The notes: generated by a model not told the origin, from the sequence alone. A stretch of 64,000 nt of DNA from Synaphobranchus kaupii (GCA_029718625.1 CM056376.1:106656363-106720362), one strand, 5' to 3'; counted from the first letter of the stretch, positions 13,167 through 24,742 are shown. Numbers and translations are program-made.

Positions 13167-14001
13167 CTGATTGGTGGACAGAGAAAGAGTGTAAAACATT
13201 CCTGAAAACATAAAGACTTTATAGTAATATCCGAGGATGTTCTATAGCTCTACATTTTGTTTTTTACGATGCTGTCCGAATACTGGCACTGAATTCAGAT
13301 GGTAATTGAGATGACGCACAGTAACTGGCAACATGCGACTCGAGTGGTGGTAAGGTTTGCGGAACTGAAACCTGGGTAGAACAGGCCCATCATGCCCTCT
13401 GGCGGGGTACTAACCACCCAGAGTGTGCTGCATATATGAATAATGTGCACAGATATTCAGAATAATTTTGAAATAAAAGATGACACTTTGGACAGCGATC
13501 AGACTCGCGTCTCTGGCCTAAGGGATACACCTTCAGTTTGGAGTGAAGCACTCAGCTTGAAAAAGCTCCGGTTACCCTTACAGTGGACCTCCCATCCAAC
13601 ACTCATCAGTGGAGGATTGAGTCTTTTCCAAACAAAGTCTGGGTTTGTGGCCACAGAATCAAAATGACAGATTTTGACTCCATCATACAGAAGCCCATCA
13701 AATCTCATCCTGGCCCACAAATACAAAATGAGTATTTACACTGTGAGACATGCCCAGATGACAAACGCACCAAAAATCTATACAGGTTGTGGCATTAATT
13801 CTTAGTATGGGGTAGTCAAACACAAACACATAAAGCAACGGTGTGTACATTGGGGCTTTTATTTAAGAAACTTAAATATTAAGAAAGGCCCATATGAGAT
13901 GGCTATGCCAAATACTGATACATAGTGTGTAATATGAAGTTTTTGGTCATTCTTTTCATGTACCAATAGAATCTTGAGTAAAGCAGATTATTTACATGTA
14001 C

Positions 14002-14892
14002 AGTGAGCACCATAATTCATTGGACAGTGACACATTTTTTGTTATTTTGGTTCTGTACTCTAGCACTTTGAGTGTGAATGGATACAATGAGGCTGAAGTG
14101 CAGACTGTCAGCTTTAATTTGAGGGTATTTTCGTCCATATCGGATGAACCGTTTAGAAATTATAGAACCTTTTGTACATAGTCCCCCCAATTTTCGGGAA
14201 TCAAAACATATTGGACAGTTTAACATAATGTAGAATAAAGTAATCATTTTTAATATTTGGTCGCATATCCTTTGCATGCCATGACTTCTTGATGTCTATG
14301 ACCCAAGTTAACATCAAGACTCTTGATATCTTATTTTTTGATACTCTTACAAGCGATACTATGACCTCTCTGCATTTGAATGGATCTCTATGGGAATTGG
14401 GGGACTAGATTTAGCTGTAAATTACACTGGAACAGTATGGAATACATGGTTGGGAAAATGGCTGTAAGTCAGCAAGGGTCTGAGGTATCAAACGAGCCTC
14501 AAACCATCACTCGGCTGCCAAATATGCAGTAGATCTGGATGGATCACTTTAAGGGTGGTTTCTCCTGACAAATTTTCCTATTGAACTCTACGGAAAAATA
14601 AGTCAGGAGAAGAAACCTTTCAAGTTATCCATCCATATCTACTGCATATCTGGCAGCAGAGTGATGGTTTAAGGCTTGTTTGATACGCCAGACCCTTGAT
14701 GACCATTTAGCCAACCATGTATTCCATACTGTTCCAGTGTCATTTACAGCTAAATCTAGTCCCACCCCCCAATTCCCATAGAGATCCATTCAAATACAAT
14801 TGTCATTGTATCCTTTCAAACTCAAAGTGCTAGAGTACAGAACCAAAATAACAAAGAATGCGTCACTGTCCAATGAATTATGGTGCTCACTG
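14002..14892. mobile_element. fold-back, TA-flanked DNA transposon (Tc1/mariner-type, non-autonomous)
   Basis: The ends CAGTGAGCACCATAATTCAT and its exact reverse complement at 14873-14892 are flanked by TA on both sides, the target duplication of Tc1/mariner elements. The terminal repeats run about 85 bp inward. A second, inner inverted repeat pairs about 14372-14560 with about 14600-14795 (for example GGATCTCTATGGGAATTGGG with its complement), so most of the element folds into a long hairpin with an axis near 14580. The left arm carries an extra segment of about 270 bp that is absent on the right and looks like the interior of a longer parent element. No transposase frame remains. Confidence 0.85.
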
Positions 14893-14980
14893 TATATGTA
14901 TGTGGTTTAGGAGAAGATATAGATATGTACATGTATGTATGTGCTTCAGGAGCAGATATTGATATGTGCATGTATGAACA
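14893..14980. repeat. short copy of the ATATGTATGTGGTTTAGGAGC repeat
   Basis: Two diverged units containing TGTATGTGGTTTAGGAG and AGATATTGATATGT begin immediately at the right end of the fold-back transposon. The same unit forms the larger array at 15439-15757, so this is a detached block of one repeat family. Confidence 0.7.
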
Positions 14981-15438
14981 AGATTGTTTAACAAGAATCA
15001 GGCAATAATCTGAATGCGTTAAAGGATGTAATTCATTTTAAGATGACATTCAAATTAGTCAAAGCGATTTAAACATTATAAAGCATACGTTTAAAGAGGA
15101 CAGCCTCTTAAGTGTCTTGAACCATTGAGAGCAACGCACAATTCAGGCTAGAAAAAGTAATTTATCAAAATCTACGAAACGTTGAACATTTAAACATGGA
15201 GCATTTAAAAGTCAGAATCTTCACATGATAACACGTCATCATAAATGTGGATATAGAAAAATGCAACACAAGTTTATGATGCAGAGAACTAATAATTTAC
15301 TTATTGTTCTTGGTTATTGAGTGAATCAATTATTTGATTGACAATCAGGCAAAGTAAACAGAAACAGATTGAGAGTGATCATCCGTGAAAGGTAAGTTTA
15401 CAGAAGGCCTAGTTCTACTCCCATGGTACACCACTGCA

Positions 15439-15757
15439 GATACTGTATGTATGTGGTTTAAGAGCAGATGTTGATATGTACATATATGTATGTGGTTTAG
15501 GAACAGATATTGATATGTTTGTGGTTTAAGAGAAGATATTGATATGTACATATGTTTGTGGTTTAGGAACAGATATTGATATGTACATGTATGTATGTGG
15601 TTTAAGAGCAGATATTGATATGTACATATATGTTTGTGGTTTAAGAGCAGATATTGATATGTACATATATGTTTGTGGTTTAGGAACAGATATTGATATG
15701 TACATATGTTTGTGGTTTAAGAGCAGATATTGATATGTACATGTATGTATGTGGTTT
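15439..15757. repeat. minisatellite, unit about 40 bp
   Basis: About eight copies of a unit reading GTTTGTGGTTTAAGAGCAGA followed by TATTGATATGTACATAT. Copies differ in length by a few bases, including one shortened copy near 15515. It ends about 110 bp from the afap1 cassette exon donor. The reading frames it produces on both strands are artefacts. Confidence 0.9.
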
Positions 15758-15865
15758 AGGGGCCATCCACAGTGCACTCGTGCTGTCAATCAGCAGGCAG
15801 TCGTGCTGTTAATCACACGCCGTGTTAAGGTAGAGAGTCGGGGGAAGCAAAGCAGAATCCATCAC

Positions 15866-16108
15866 CTGAGCAGCCACGCCCCGGCCAGCGGAAGCAGTGT
15901 TAGTGACAGCAGCCGAGGAAGAGGAAGAGGAGAGGGCTTTGGAGGAAGCGGGCGTTTTGTAGTGGCCGGCGGCGGTGGAGGCGGAGCTGGCGCTGGTTTT
16001 GGGTAAGTAGCGCGCCGCCAGCTTCGGGGAGGGCATGTTCTCATACAGGTCCTCCTCCCTCCAGCGGCACCCTCTGGAGGCAGGGGAGGAGTACGCATCC
16101 TCACGCAC
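15866..16108 (-). CDS. afap1: AFAP1 coding exon 12: 81-codon optional insert (neuronal-type cassette exon)
   Basis: Acceptor CTCTTCTGAAG, donor GTGATG, exactly 81 codons, phase 0 to 0, so it can be included or skipped without changing frame. It encodes residues 501-581: REDAYSS, WREEDLYENMPSPKL, ARYLPKTSASSAST, YKTPASSKAL, then a Ser/Ala-rich tail. It sits between CINGS and LKGKK, which are contiguous in the 730-residue mammalian form. Its place and length fit the roughly 84-86-residue insert of the brain form AFAP-120. EEDLYENMPSP looks like a tyrosine-phosphorylation site with an adjacent proline. High GC content compared with its flanks. Its upstream intron is strongly pyrimidine-rich, and the donor is rather weak, as expected for a regulated exon. 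The neuronal assignment is inference. Confidence 0.85.
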
Positions 16109-16110
16109 CT

Positions 16111-16480
16111 TCAGAAGAGGAGGAGGGCAGGAGCATGCAAGCAGGAGCAGAGGACGGGAGGCCAGGATGTGGAGGGAGAAGAAAGAAAGAAGAAAGGAGG
16201 AAGAGCGTAGAGGGAATTAAGATGGGAGGAGAGAAAAGATTGGGTAGAGGAGAAATAAGAGAGGGTAACAGTGGAAGAGAAGAAAGGAGAGTGAAAGGAG
16301 GGAAGAGAAGATGAGGTGGAGAGGACAGGGTGGAGAAGTGAGGCGATGGAAAATAGGGGATAATCCAGCAGAACAGAGAAAAGAAAGGAGAGGGCATTGA
16401 AAGAAGAAGAGGTGGAGGAGCAAAGAGAAGAGTTGAGGAGAGAAGAGGGGAAACATGGAAGAGAAAGTCAGGGTGAAACA
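16111..16480 (-). promoter_or_regulatory. afap1: long polypyrimidine tract upstream of cassette exon
   Basis: On the gene strand these 370 bases are almost continuous C and T, with many TCTTC, CTCTCC and TTTCTTCT words, ending at the acceptor of the 81-codon exon. Such CU-rich tracts are the known binding ground of PTBP1, which silences neuronal exons in other tissues. The composition is seen; regulation is inferred. Confidence 0.55.
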
Positions 16481-16814
16481 CAGAACAGAGAAAACAAGAT
16501 GAAAGAGCAGAAGAGTGTTATTGTAGCAGGAGAATGAATTATCAGAGGAAAGGCCTCCGTTTAATGTGTGACAGTTATTATTAAAAGCTTGAGAGGCATT
16601 AGCGATAGAGAGAGTGAGAGAGCGAGCGAGACACTGACGTAAGCCACCACGGGAAACACAACATCCAGCTGTTTGAGGAGACAGAGGAATGATTACAAAA
16701 TACAAATGAACCTTTTCCCCGAACGCACACATCCACCCAACACACTGACACACTGACACACACACACACAAACACACAGAGCTGACAGACTTCTATCTGA
16801 CAGTGTGAGCCTAC

Positions 16815-16932
16815 CGATCCGTTGATGCAGGGCACATCATCGTAGTGCAGTGCCATTCCGCTGGGGCAGGCGTACCCGTTGACTGGGTTGTCCAGGTAAG
16901 GGTTCGGAGACACTGCACGCTTGCTTGTGAAA
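16815..16932 (-). CDS. afap1: AFAP1 coding exon 11 (after second PH domain)
   Basis: Acceptor TTTTGGCTTTAG, donor GTAGGC. One base completes a split cysteine codon, then [20 protein letters not shown] and [19 protein letters not shown] follow (residues 461-500). Human AFAP1 has NPYLGGTSNGYAHPSG then [12 protein letters not shown] here, so the match is very strong. Phase 2 in, phase 0 out, which sets up the in-frame choice of including exon 12. The open frame running leftward and rightward from this exon is an accident of the adjacent repeat. Confidence 0.96.
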
Positions 16933-16984
16933 CTAAAGCCAAAAGACACACAGAGAGGACAAGGTTTCACACTGGAGATAAGCA

Positions 16985-17765
16985 GCAATGTGAGCGTCAA
17001 TGAGTGAGTGAGCAAATGGTTGAGTGAATGTGTGAATGAGTGAATGAGTGAGCGAGTAAATGGATGGGTGAATGTGTGAGTGAGTGAATGAGTGAGCGAG
17101 TAAATGGATGGGTGAATGTGTGAGTGAGTGAATGAGTGAGCGAGTGAGCGAGTAAATGGATGGGTGAATGTGTGAGTGAGTGAATGAGTGAGCGAGTGAA
17201 CAAGTAAATGGTTGAGTGAATGTGTGAGTGAGTGAGCAAGTAAATGGTTGAGTGAATGTGTGAGTGAGTGAGCAAGTAAATGGTTGAGTGAATGTGTGAG
17301 TGAGTGAGTGAATGTGTGAATGAGTGAATGTGTGAGTGAGTGAATGAGTGAGCAAGTGAGCCAGTAAATGGTTGAGTGAATGTGTGAGTGAGTGAATGAG
17401 TGAGCAAGTGAGCAAGTAAATGGTTGAGTGAATGTGTGAGTGAGTGAGCAAGTAAATGGTTGAGTGAATGTGTGAGTGAGTGAGTGAATGTGTGAATGAG
17501 TGAATGAGTGAGCAAGTGAGCGAGTAAATGGATGAGTGAATGTGTGAGTGAGTGAGTGAATGTGTGAATGAGTGAATGTGTGAGTGAGTGAGTGAATGTG
17601 TGAATGAGTGAATGTGTGAGTGAGTGAATGAGTGAGCGAGTGAGCGAGTGAGCAAGTAAATGGATGAGTGAATGTGTGAGTGAGTGAATGAGTAAGTGAG
17701 TGACTGAGTGAGTGAGTGAATGACTGACTGACTGACAGACTGAGTGAGTGGGTGAGCGAGCAAAT
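16985..17765. repeat. TGAG/TGAA-based minisatellite
   Basis: About 780 bp built from the tetranucleotides TGAG, TGAA and variants, organised into higher-order units such as GAGTGAGCAAGTAAATGG followed by TTGAGTGAATGTGTGAG. On the afap1 strand it reads CACTCACTCATTCACTC. It begins about 50 nt upstream of the exon 11 acceptor. It yields frames of several hundred codons (Thr-His-Ser repeats) that are not genes. Confidence 0.95.
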
Positions 17766-19534
17766 GAATGAGTGATAATGTGTGGTCCTCTCTCTGGAAG
17801 TGAAGAGGTATGCGTCTAAGCCTGCACTATTCCAATATTCTGTAGGTAAAAACCCAGCTGTGCCCTGAATGAGGGAGATACTATATAAAGAACACAGGCA
17901 GTGTGAGAGAGATGAGAGAAGTACAATATGATAAAAATGAAATGAAAATGAGCCCTGAAGGCTCTGTGCAGTCAGAAAGCTAAAGGCACAGCTCACTGCC
18001 TGAAGCGCTAGCAGCAGCACCAATCACAGCGCAGCACACATCCCTGCTCTGTGGCCTTCTGGCCCCTCCCTTAGGGAAACAGTCAGTGTCAGAGAGACTG
18101 CACAGTTTCCCTCGGGGCAACGAGATCTCCATCTGCCACACAATTAAGAACAGTCTGTCAATGCCGTGCAGGTCTGAGGAAATGCATCATATGTAAGATG
18201 TAGAAACCAAGGAAAATTAATAATTTAACCTTATATTTAAAAAGAAATATATCTGCAAAAATGTTCTGCACAAAGGTGTCATGTTGCTCAAGGTGAAGGC
18301 ACTAATCTTACAGGCTGCTCTAACATAACGGAAAAATTTGCAAATAACTGAGAGGCCGGATCATTGTTTGATAGAAAAATGGAGAGAGACGGGCATCCGT
18401 TTGAGGCTGTGAGATGCTCACCAGCATCGAGCCTTCACACACGGTCACAGCAGCCAATCACTGCCTGACGCCACACACTGTCCTCAACCTCCATCTGCAA
18501 CCACTGCTACCATTATGCTACTGATCACAGGGCCCACATTCAGTGATCTGAGGCTCCTCTCACAGGCATTAAACCAGCCACCCCCAGGGGGCCCTTTCCA
18601 CGGGGCGCGGCCCGTGTTCAGGTCCTTCATGTGGGCGCCGGCGCTCCACTGCGAGCCCTCCCTCTCGCCTGCCGTCTCTCCGCCCCGCAGCACCGCAGTC
18701 ACATGTGGCGGGGAGCATTTGTTTCCCGTTATCTCCCTGTCTGCAGAACGAGAGCCTGTGTGTGTGTGTGTGTGTGTGTGTGCGCGTGCGTACGCGCGTG
18801 TCCTGCAGACTTACACTGCACACGGCAGCCTGCAGACTCCCATGCGTGTTTATTTATAATCTGTGTTGGGCTGCCGTGGCTAGTGCTCAAAGCGCTAACA
18901 AACGAAACCTCAAAGACTCGCACACATGTGTGAGCATCTCTTCGATGGAAACCAGGCCGCTTTCAAGCGCAGTTTTCCGAGCCGCTTGGTGGAAACGCGC
19001 ACATCAAACACACCGACGCTAAACTGGAGATCGGACCACAGCAAACTGCATCAGAAAGACAAACCCCCCCCACCCCAGTCTCCGTTTCTTTCTGACGATT
19101 CCAAATCTCTCATCGGAGTTAAAAACCAATCCCATGGACGGCACTGCAAGGGACCAGTGGAGTACTAATTGAGAGGACGAGCTAACCACACACACCACAC
19201 AAAACACAAGTCTTCTTACTTACAGATGTTTCCAAATGCCTGATCATTTGTCAGATGTTCCTATGGCTCCATATACATAACACACCTTATATGTTCTTCT
19301 TTTTTGTGGGGGATGGGGGTGTTAAACTATGTACCACACATCTGGTTTGCGGAATCATTTAATCACGTAATACTGTTCATTAAAAAAATGTAATAATATT
19401 TTTATGATTCTCCATTTAGGAGAATCATAAAAAAAGGAAACCGCTCAAAGCCATTCAGCTGAAGATCATTACCATGGCCCTGCCCTCCCACCCTGTCAGG
19501 CTGGCCAATAGGGGGCTCTCCAGTAGGGGCTCAC
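17766..19534 (-). other. afap1: afap1 intron 10 remainder
   Basis: No exon seen. It contains a GC- and CpG-rich patch at about 18590-18800, a short TG repeat (about 18757-18782), and a perfect 15-bp hairpin (19399-19413 with 19419-19433). The rest is unremarkable. Confidence 0.5.
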
Positions 19535-19680
19535 CAGAAAGACTGCTTGGCCAGCTGGATGACGTTAGCGGTGGTCTCTACGTCGATGTAGTCGTAGTGC
19601 AGGGCGGCGGGATCTGTAGTGGAGCCGGTTTCAGCCAGGAGGACTCCCAACCACCGACCCATACTTTCTGAAGAGCACGC
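19535..19680 (-). CDS. afap1: AFAP1 coding exon 10 (end of PH domain 2)
   Basis: Acceptor CTTTCTCCCCAG, donor GTGAGC. It encodes residues 413-460: [20 protein letters not shown], then [19 protein letters not shown] and QLAKQSF, ending two bases into a cysteine codon. [11 protein letters not shown] is the C-terminal helix of the second PH domain, with the invariant tryptophan present. The LHYDYIDVE motif is an AFAP1-family signature. Phase 0 in, phase 2 out. A long pyrimidine tract (gene strand) precedes the acceptor. Confidence 0.96.
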
Positions 19681-19683
19681 CTG

Positions 19684-19870
19684 GGGAGAAAGAGAGAGAG
19701 AGAGAGATAGAGAGAGGAGGGGGGGATAAGAGAGAGGGAGAAAAGGGAGGGATGGAGAGCAGAGGAAGGGCAGACAGACAGTGGGAAAGAAGGAAAGCGA
19801 GGGGGAAGAACAGGAGAAAGAGACAGGGAGAAAGACAGGAAGGAAAGTATGAAAGAGATGCAGAATGGAC
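19684..19870 (-). promoter_or_regulatory. afap1: extended polypyrimidine tract before exon 10
   Basis: On the gene strand nearly 190 bases are C/T-rich (CTCTCTCTCT, TTCCTTTC and similar words) and run into the exon 10 acceptor. It is far longer than an ordinary acceptor tract. Composition is seen; any effect on splicing is inferred. Confidence 0.5.
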
Positions 19871-20142
19871 AAGAACAATGAGCCACACTCAAGGTAACAG
19901 GACAAAAAATACAGAAAAACATGAAACCATGCCGCATGTGTGTACAGTGTAGCAGGCAGTAGAGAAGAATTTGGGGAGGGGGGGGGGGGGGCGCATTGAT
20001 CTCACACGAGACACACAGCATGCACAATCCCAACACTAAACCTTCACCCGTCCAGCACTGTCAGGCAGTGAGCCTCAGCAAAGCTCCACAATCCCCACAA
20101 CTATCTGTGATGACATACGGGACAATAGGCTCTATGCAGTCA

Positions 20143-20820
<678 letters not shown>

Positions 20821-20970
20821 CACAGGTGGGGACGTCCTCTTCGGCTGAGGACGTCTGCTCGTCTGTAGATGGCTTCTTCTTCCCCAGCCCAATTATCTTG
20901 GTGATCTTCTTACCAGTCACTTTACCCACAGTGCCCTTCTGCTCGGACTTGGAGCCTTTCTTCCCTTTAG
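20821..20970 (-). CDS. afap1: AFAP1 coding exon 8 (basic linker between PH domains)
   Basis: Acceptor CTTTCCCCAG, donor GTAGGA. It encodes residues 292-341: [40 protein letters not shown] and SAEEDVPTC. Human AFAP1 has [20 protein letters not shown] and EEDVPTCG here. It is a lysine-rich linker leading into PH domain 2. Phase 1 in and out (a split glycine at the 3' end). Confidence 0.96.
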
Positions 20971-23900
20971 CTGGGGAAAGGGACAGAACACAGACGCCTC
21001 AGGGATGGACAGACTTTAGCACTGACTGCTTTAGCGCTGACCTTGGACTGCCACAGTGTATGAGATTAGTTTCCTGCAATCTGTTTGGTTCTATAAAAAT
21101 TTTCTACTGTATAGCTGGAACCAGGCTGGTTAATAATGCTCAGTTTCTAATGTAGAGCTGGAACCAGGCTGGCTATAATGCTCGGTTTCTACTGTAGAGC
21201 TGGAACCAAAGCTGGCTGACAATGTTGAGTTTCTACTGTAGAGCTGGAACCAAAGCTGGCTGACCCACTACAGCTCTATTACTCCTTGATTCTTTTACCC
21301 TGTACTGCATGACATCACTCTGAATGCTCACAGCCTGTTGAGTCCCTGAACTCCCTGTGCTCTTTCCTCCCTTCCATGCTTATCTCCTCAGCTATGAGCC
21401 TGGTGAAGGAAAAGTAGGTCAACACCAGTAACCCTATCAGCCTGGTAAAGCTAACAGGACAAGCACCCAGAACCTCAAATGAGCCCAAGCCTGGTTCCAG
21501 TGCCACTGTGGAAAAAGTGGCAGACCAGAGGGAACTTATGTGGGCCAGGACTGGCACCAAGCCCCTCCCATACCCTCCTGCCAGAGACCACAGCATTATG
21601 ACAATTCCACTCAGACCACACTATCTGCAGCCTGATTTTATAGTTTATAGTTTGGTTTTTATACAAAACTGCCATTTATGACAAGCAAGGCTCGTGAAAG
21701 ATGGGACTCTGTCCCCCCCCAAAAAAGGTCTGGTCCCATGTCCAGCACACCACAGAGCCATCCAAAATATCTGCACGCACGCACGCACGTGTCAGGAGAT
21801 ACACAGATCTCTGCTTTTTTTCAATGGGACATCCCAGTGCAGCCTTGAGTTGGCTGTGTTTTTCCAGATTAATAAATATCTCGCAAATTATAATTTGCAT
21901 GGTTTTGCAGTTATATAAACCAACCCCCCCCCCCCCCCCCCCCACTTCTCAGTTCTACACACAGAGAGTGGGAGACACACAGAGGTTTTTTCTGGGGGGG
22001 GGGGGGTTGAAAATTTCCACTGGGTGATGTCATCCTCTGGAGACTGCTAGCCTGTCTCAACTGTAGCAGACGTGCTTCTGTAAGCAGACTCCATTCTCCA
22101 TTGTCCTTTTACCCCCATAATAACTGACCTCTGCAAATCAATATTCAGATCAGGTTACCTGATGAAAATCAATTCATGGCGGCCTATGCTAGTGTTTCAA
22201 TTATCAGGTCCGTGACCCAGTTTTATTCCTCGTTAGGTTTAATATAATACGCCGTCAAAGACATAAGGAAGAAACCAGATGCGCACATGTCCAAATGCTT
22301 TCCAAAACAATATTTTGGGGTTATTTCATTTTATTTTATTTTTTGGGGGTAAATGGAAAATCTGTGATCTTGCTAATTTAATTCCACAAAATCTATGCAG
22401 TTACCAGTAATGGAAAGAATGTGTCTGAATGATCTATGGGTTGTTTCTTCTCCCCCACTCACGATCAAAGAGAGAGAACTACAGGCTCGCTAGAGGGTAC
22501 ATGTCCATCCTCTTCAGCCTCACCTCTTCCTCACCCGACAGGCCAGAGATGGCCACATCTGCGGCCGCCATTCCGGGTCTTATTTCCAGATAAGAGCTGA
22601 TGCCAGCCATGCGTGGCATGCCTGAGAGAGAGCCCTGTCCGTTTTTCACCATGGTGAAGTGTTACCAGACCCTGAAGCTGCCACAAAAATGCAATTCCTC
22701 ACCACTCCTGTAGGGGGAGCAAATCTAATTTTTGATCAGAACACAGTGCTACTCAATGAATGTGATGTATAATCTGAGTATGAGACACATTGTTATTATT
22801 ATTATTATTTGTGAGAGGAAACATTTCTTAGAGGACAAGTGACTTCCTGTTTATCTTGGTTGATGTTCAACTCAATGATGAAAGGGTACGCAGGAAAAAA
22901 AACAGACTTCTTTGGAAGGTTCCTTTAGGCACTGGCCAGCATTATGGAAAAGTTTAACATTTTGACTGGTTCTCTCCTGATAATTTATTTTGGGTCCGCT
23001 TTGTGGTCTTCGATAAGACAGCATAAACAGAAATCATAAATAAATAAAAAAACACAGGCCTACACATTTTCAAAACACTGAACTGAAACCCCACACGGAG
23101 CAAGATTGTGCAATTGTATTAGAATTAAAAGTTGTTCGCCAATGTAGTTTTCCACAAAGTCAGTCCATAAAGTATTAGGTTCTGTTTGACCTTATTGCAC
23201 AAAGCTCTGTAGCCAGCTGTCTTTTCAATATGTTGTGACTTTTTCCCCTTCCATTATTTATTATTCCTATACAGGACTTTGCTCTGTAATTTGAAGTGAA
23301 ATACAGTTATTACAAATAATTTCCAGTTCACACACATCGTTATTTTTCTTATTGTCTGTACCGTAATTTTGATGACAGGTTGATCAAACTTATCAAATGC
23401 ATTGTAAGTAAACTTGAACACAGCTGTCAACTATATTGTCTGGAAGGACATAAGTCTTCATACTGGGTCTTCAGGAAAACTAGGACAGCTCCAAATTCTT
23501 CAAGACTGAAGCCAGTAGTGTCATCGAGCCAAATTCAATTCTCATCCTTGGACAAAAGAGCCTGCTGGGAAAATGAATGCAAAAATACTCCTGTGGGGTT
23601 TAGATAAGAGTTGCACATGGAACTCGTTTTGTTCAGCTTTGGCACCTTTTCACGGGTGGAGCCCCGATATCAAATAAACAGCCATCTGAAAGCCCTCCAA
23701 ACCCTACATTACCATCAGATCGTATTCGCCTTCGCCCTCTGAAATGTGCTGAGCGAGACACCTCAGGACAGTTTGTCATACTGCTGCCACAGGGCCTCAG
23801 ATATCCCAGCACAAAAGTATACCAGCATTTGCGGTTTGGTTTTCCTCTAAAGAAAAGCTGCATTTCAGGAAAAGTGGGTCACTGAGTTAAAATTCCAACA

Positions 23901-24527
23901 ATTACAGTATAATGACACTCTGACTGCTGCGTCGCTCACTGCGAACCACGTGCGGAGCTGTGATTTGCAATACTCTCGTAAAAATGTGCAGACATTGCCA
24001 CAGACACCTTACGTTACTGACGCCACTGTTTAAATGAAGATAATCACTGAAGGATCTCTGCATTTCTACAAAAACCAACTTCAGAAATAACAGCAAGATG
24101 AGTAATATATTTTAGTACCTGACATTTTGGTCTTAGGGTCAATTGGGGCCTGCTGTTGTTTGTTTTCTCCTTAAAATCAGCAACCAATTTAGACCCATGA
24201 AACTAGGTGAGGTGAGTAAACCACTGCTGTAATTTAGCAACTAAGTGCTGAGTAAGAATGAAAACCAGCACCACCTAGTGGCTCATCTGGACCAGGGTCA
24301 GGGAACACTGTTCTGCATGTGTAAAACTAGTGTGAGTTTAAATCTGGCTTCTCCAGGTTTACAGGAAAACTGGCACCAGACAGAGTGGTGTTTTGTGTTC
24401 AGACAATAGTCCTGCGTTCCACACCGCCCACAGTAGGGATCCATATTCTATGCTGTGCCAAGCATTCTCAGTTCCGCACCAAAATACACGTAGAGTTCTA
24501 TGCCCTCAGCCACACCCATGTGCTAAC
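20971..24527 (-). other. afap1: afap1 intron 7
   Basis: 3.6 kb without exon. It holds a 4-copy tandem repeat of about 44 bp (21105-21265, with GTAGAGCTGGAACCAAAGCT), a 20-base C run (21924-21943), a G run near 22000, and a one-mismatch CTCF-like motif on the minus strand at 24266-24281. The rest is AT-rich and unrecognised. Confidence 0.55.
21105..21265. repeat. about 44-bp tandem repeat, 4 copies
   Basis: Successive units contain TTTCTACTGTAGAGCTGGAA followed by CCAGGCTGGCT or CCAAAGCTGGCTGAC. The last two copies are nearly identical and the first two are diverged. Intronic. Confidence 0.8.
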
Positions 24528-24603
24528 CTTGTTCTTTACTGTCAGTCACTCCGTTCTCAGGGTTCCACTCTCCGTCTGAACTCGGCCTATCACAGGACAG
24601 CTT
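24528..24603 (-). CDS. afap1: AFAP1 coding exon 7 (PKC-site linker)
   Basis: Acceptor CTGTTGCAG, donor GTTAGC. It encodes residues 267-291: KLSCDRPSSDGEWNPENGV and TDSKEQ, ending one base into the next codon. Human AFAP1 has KLSSERPSSDGEG, with the PKC-regulated serine in the RPSSD motif, which is preserved. Too short to stand out on its own; identified by the motif and by exact phase. Phase 0 in, phase 1 out. Confidence 0.93.
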
Positions 24604-24680
24604 CTGCAACAGAAAGCAATGCGGTTCACTCAGATGTCAGACATTTTAAAAGCCTCCCCCGCCCCAACAAAAAAACGGAC

Positions 24681-24683
24681 ACA

Positions 24684-24742
<59 letters not shown>

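Larger units (their letters stand above)
13167..15865 (-). other. afap1: afap1 intron 12
   Basis: 2.7 kb without exon signals. It holds the fold-back transposon at 14002-14892 and the related tandem repeats at 14893-14980 and 15439-15757, listed separately. The remainder (13167-13990 and 14990-15430) is AT-rich with nothing I recognise. Confidence 0.6.

Noticed and set aside
15539..15789. Tandem 40-bp units considered as a CRISPR array
   Set aside because: Units are contiguous without unique spacers and the DNA is clearly vertebrate.
16599..18023. Minus-strand frames of 474, 276 and 172 codons (Thr-His-Ser-rich)
   Set aside because: They arise from the TGAG/TGAA array. The largest merely passes through the real AFAP1 exon at 16815-16932.
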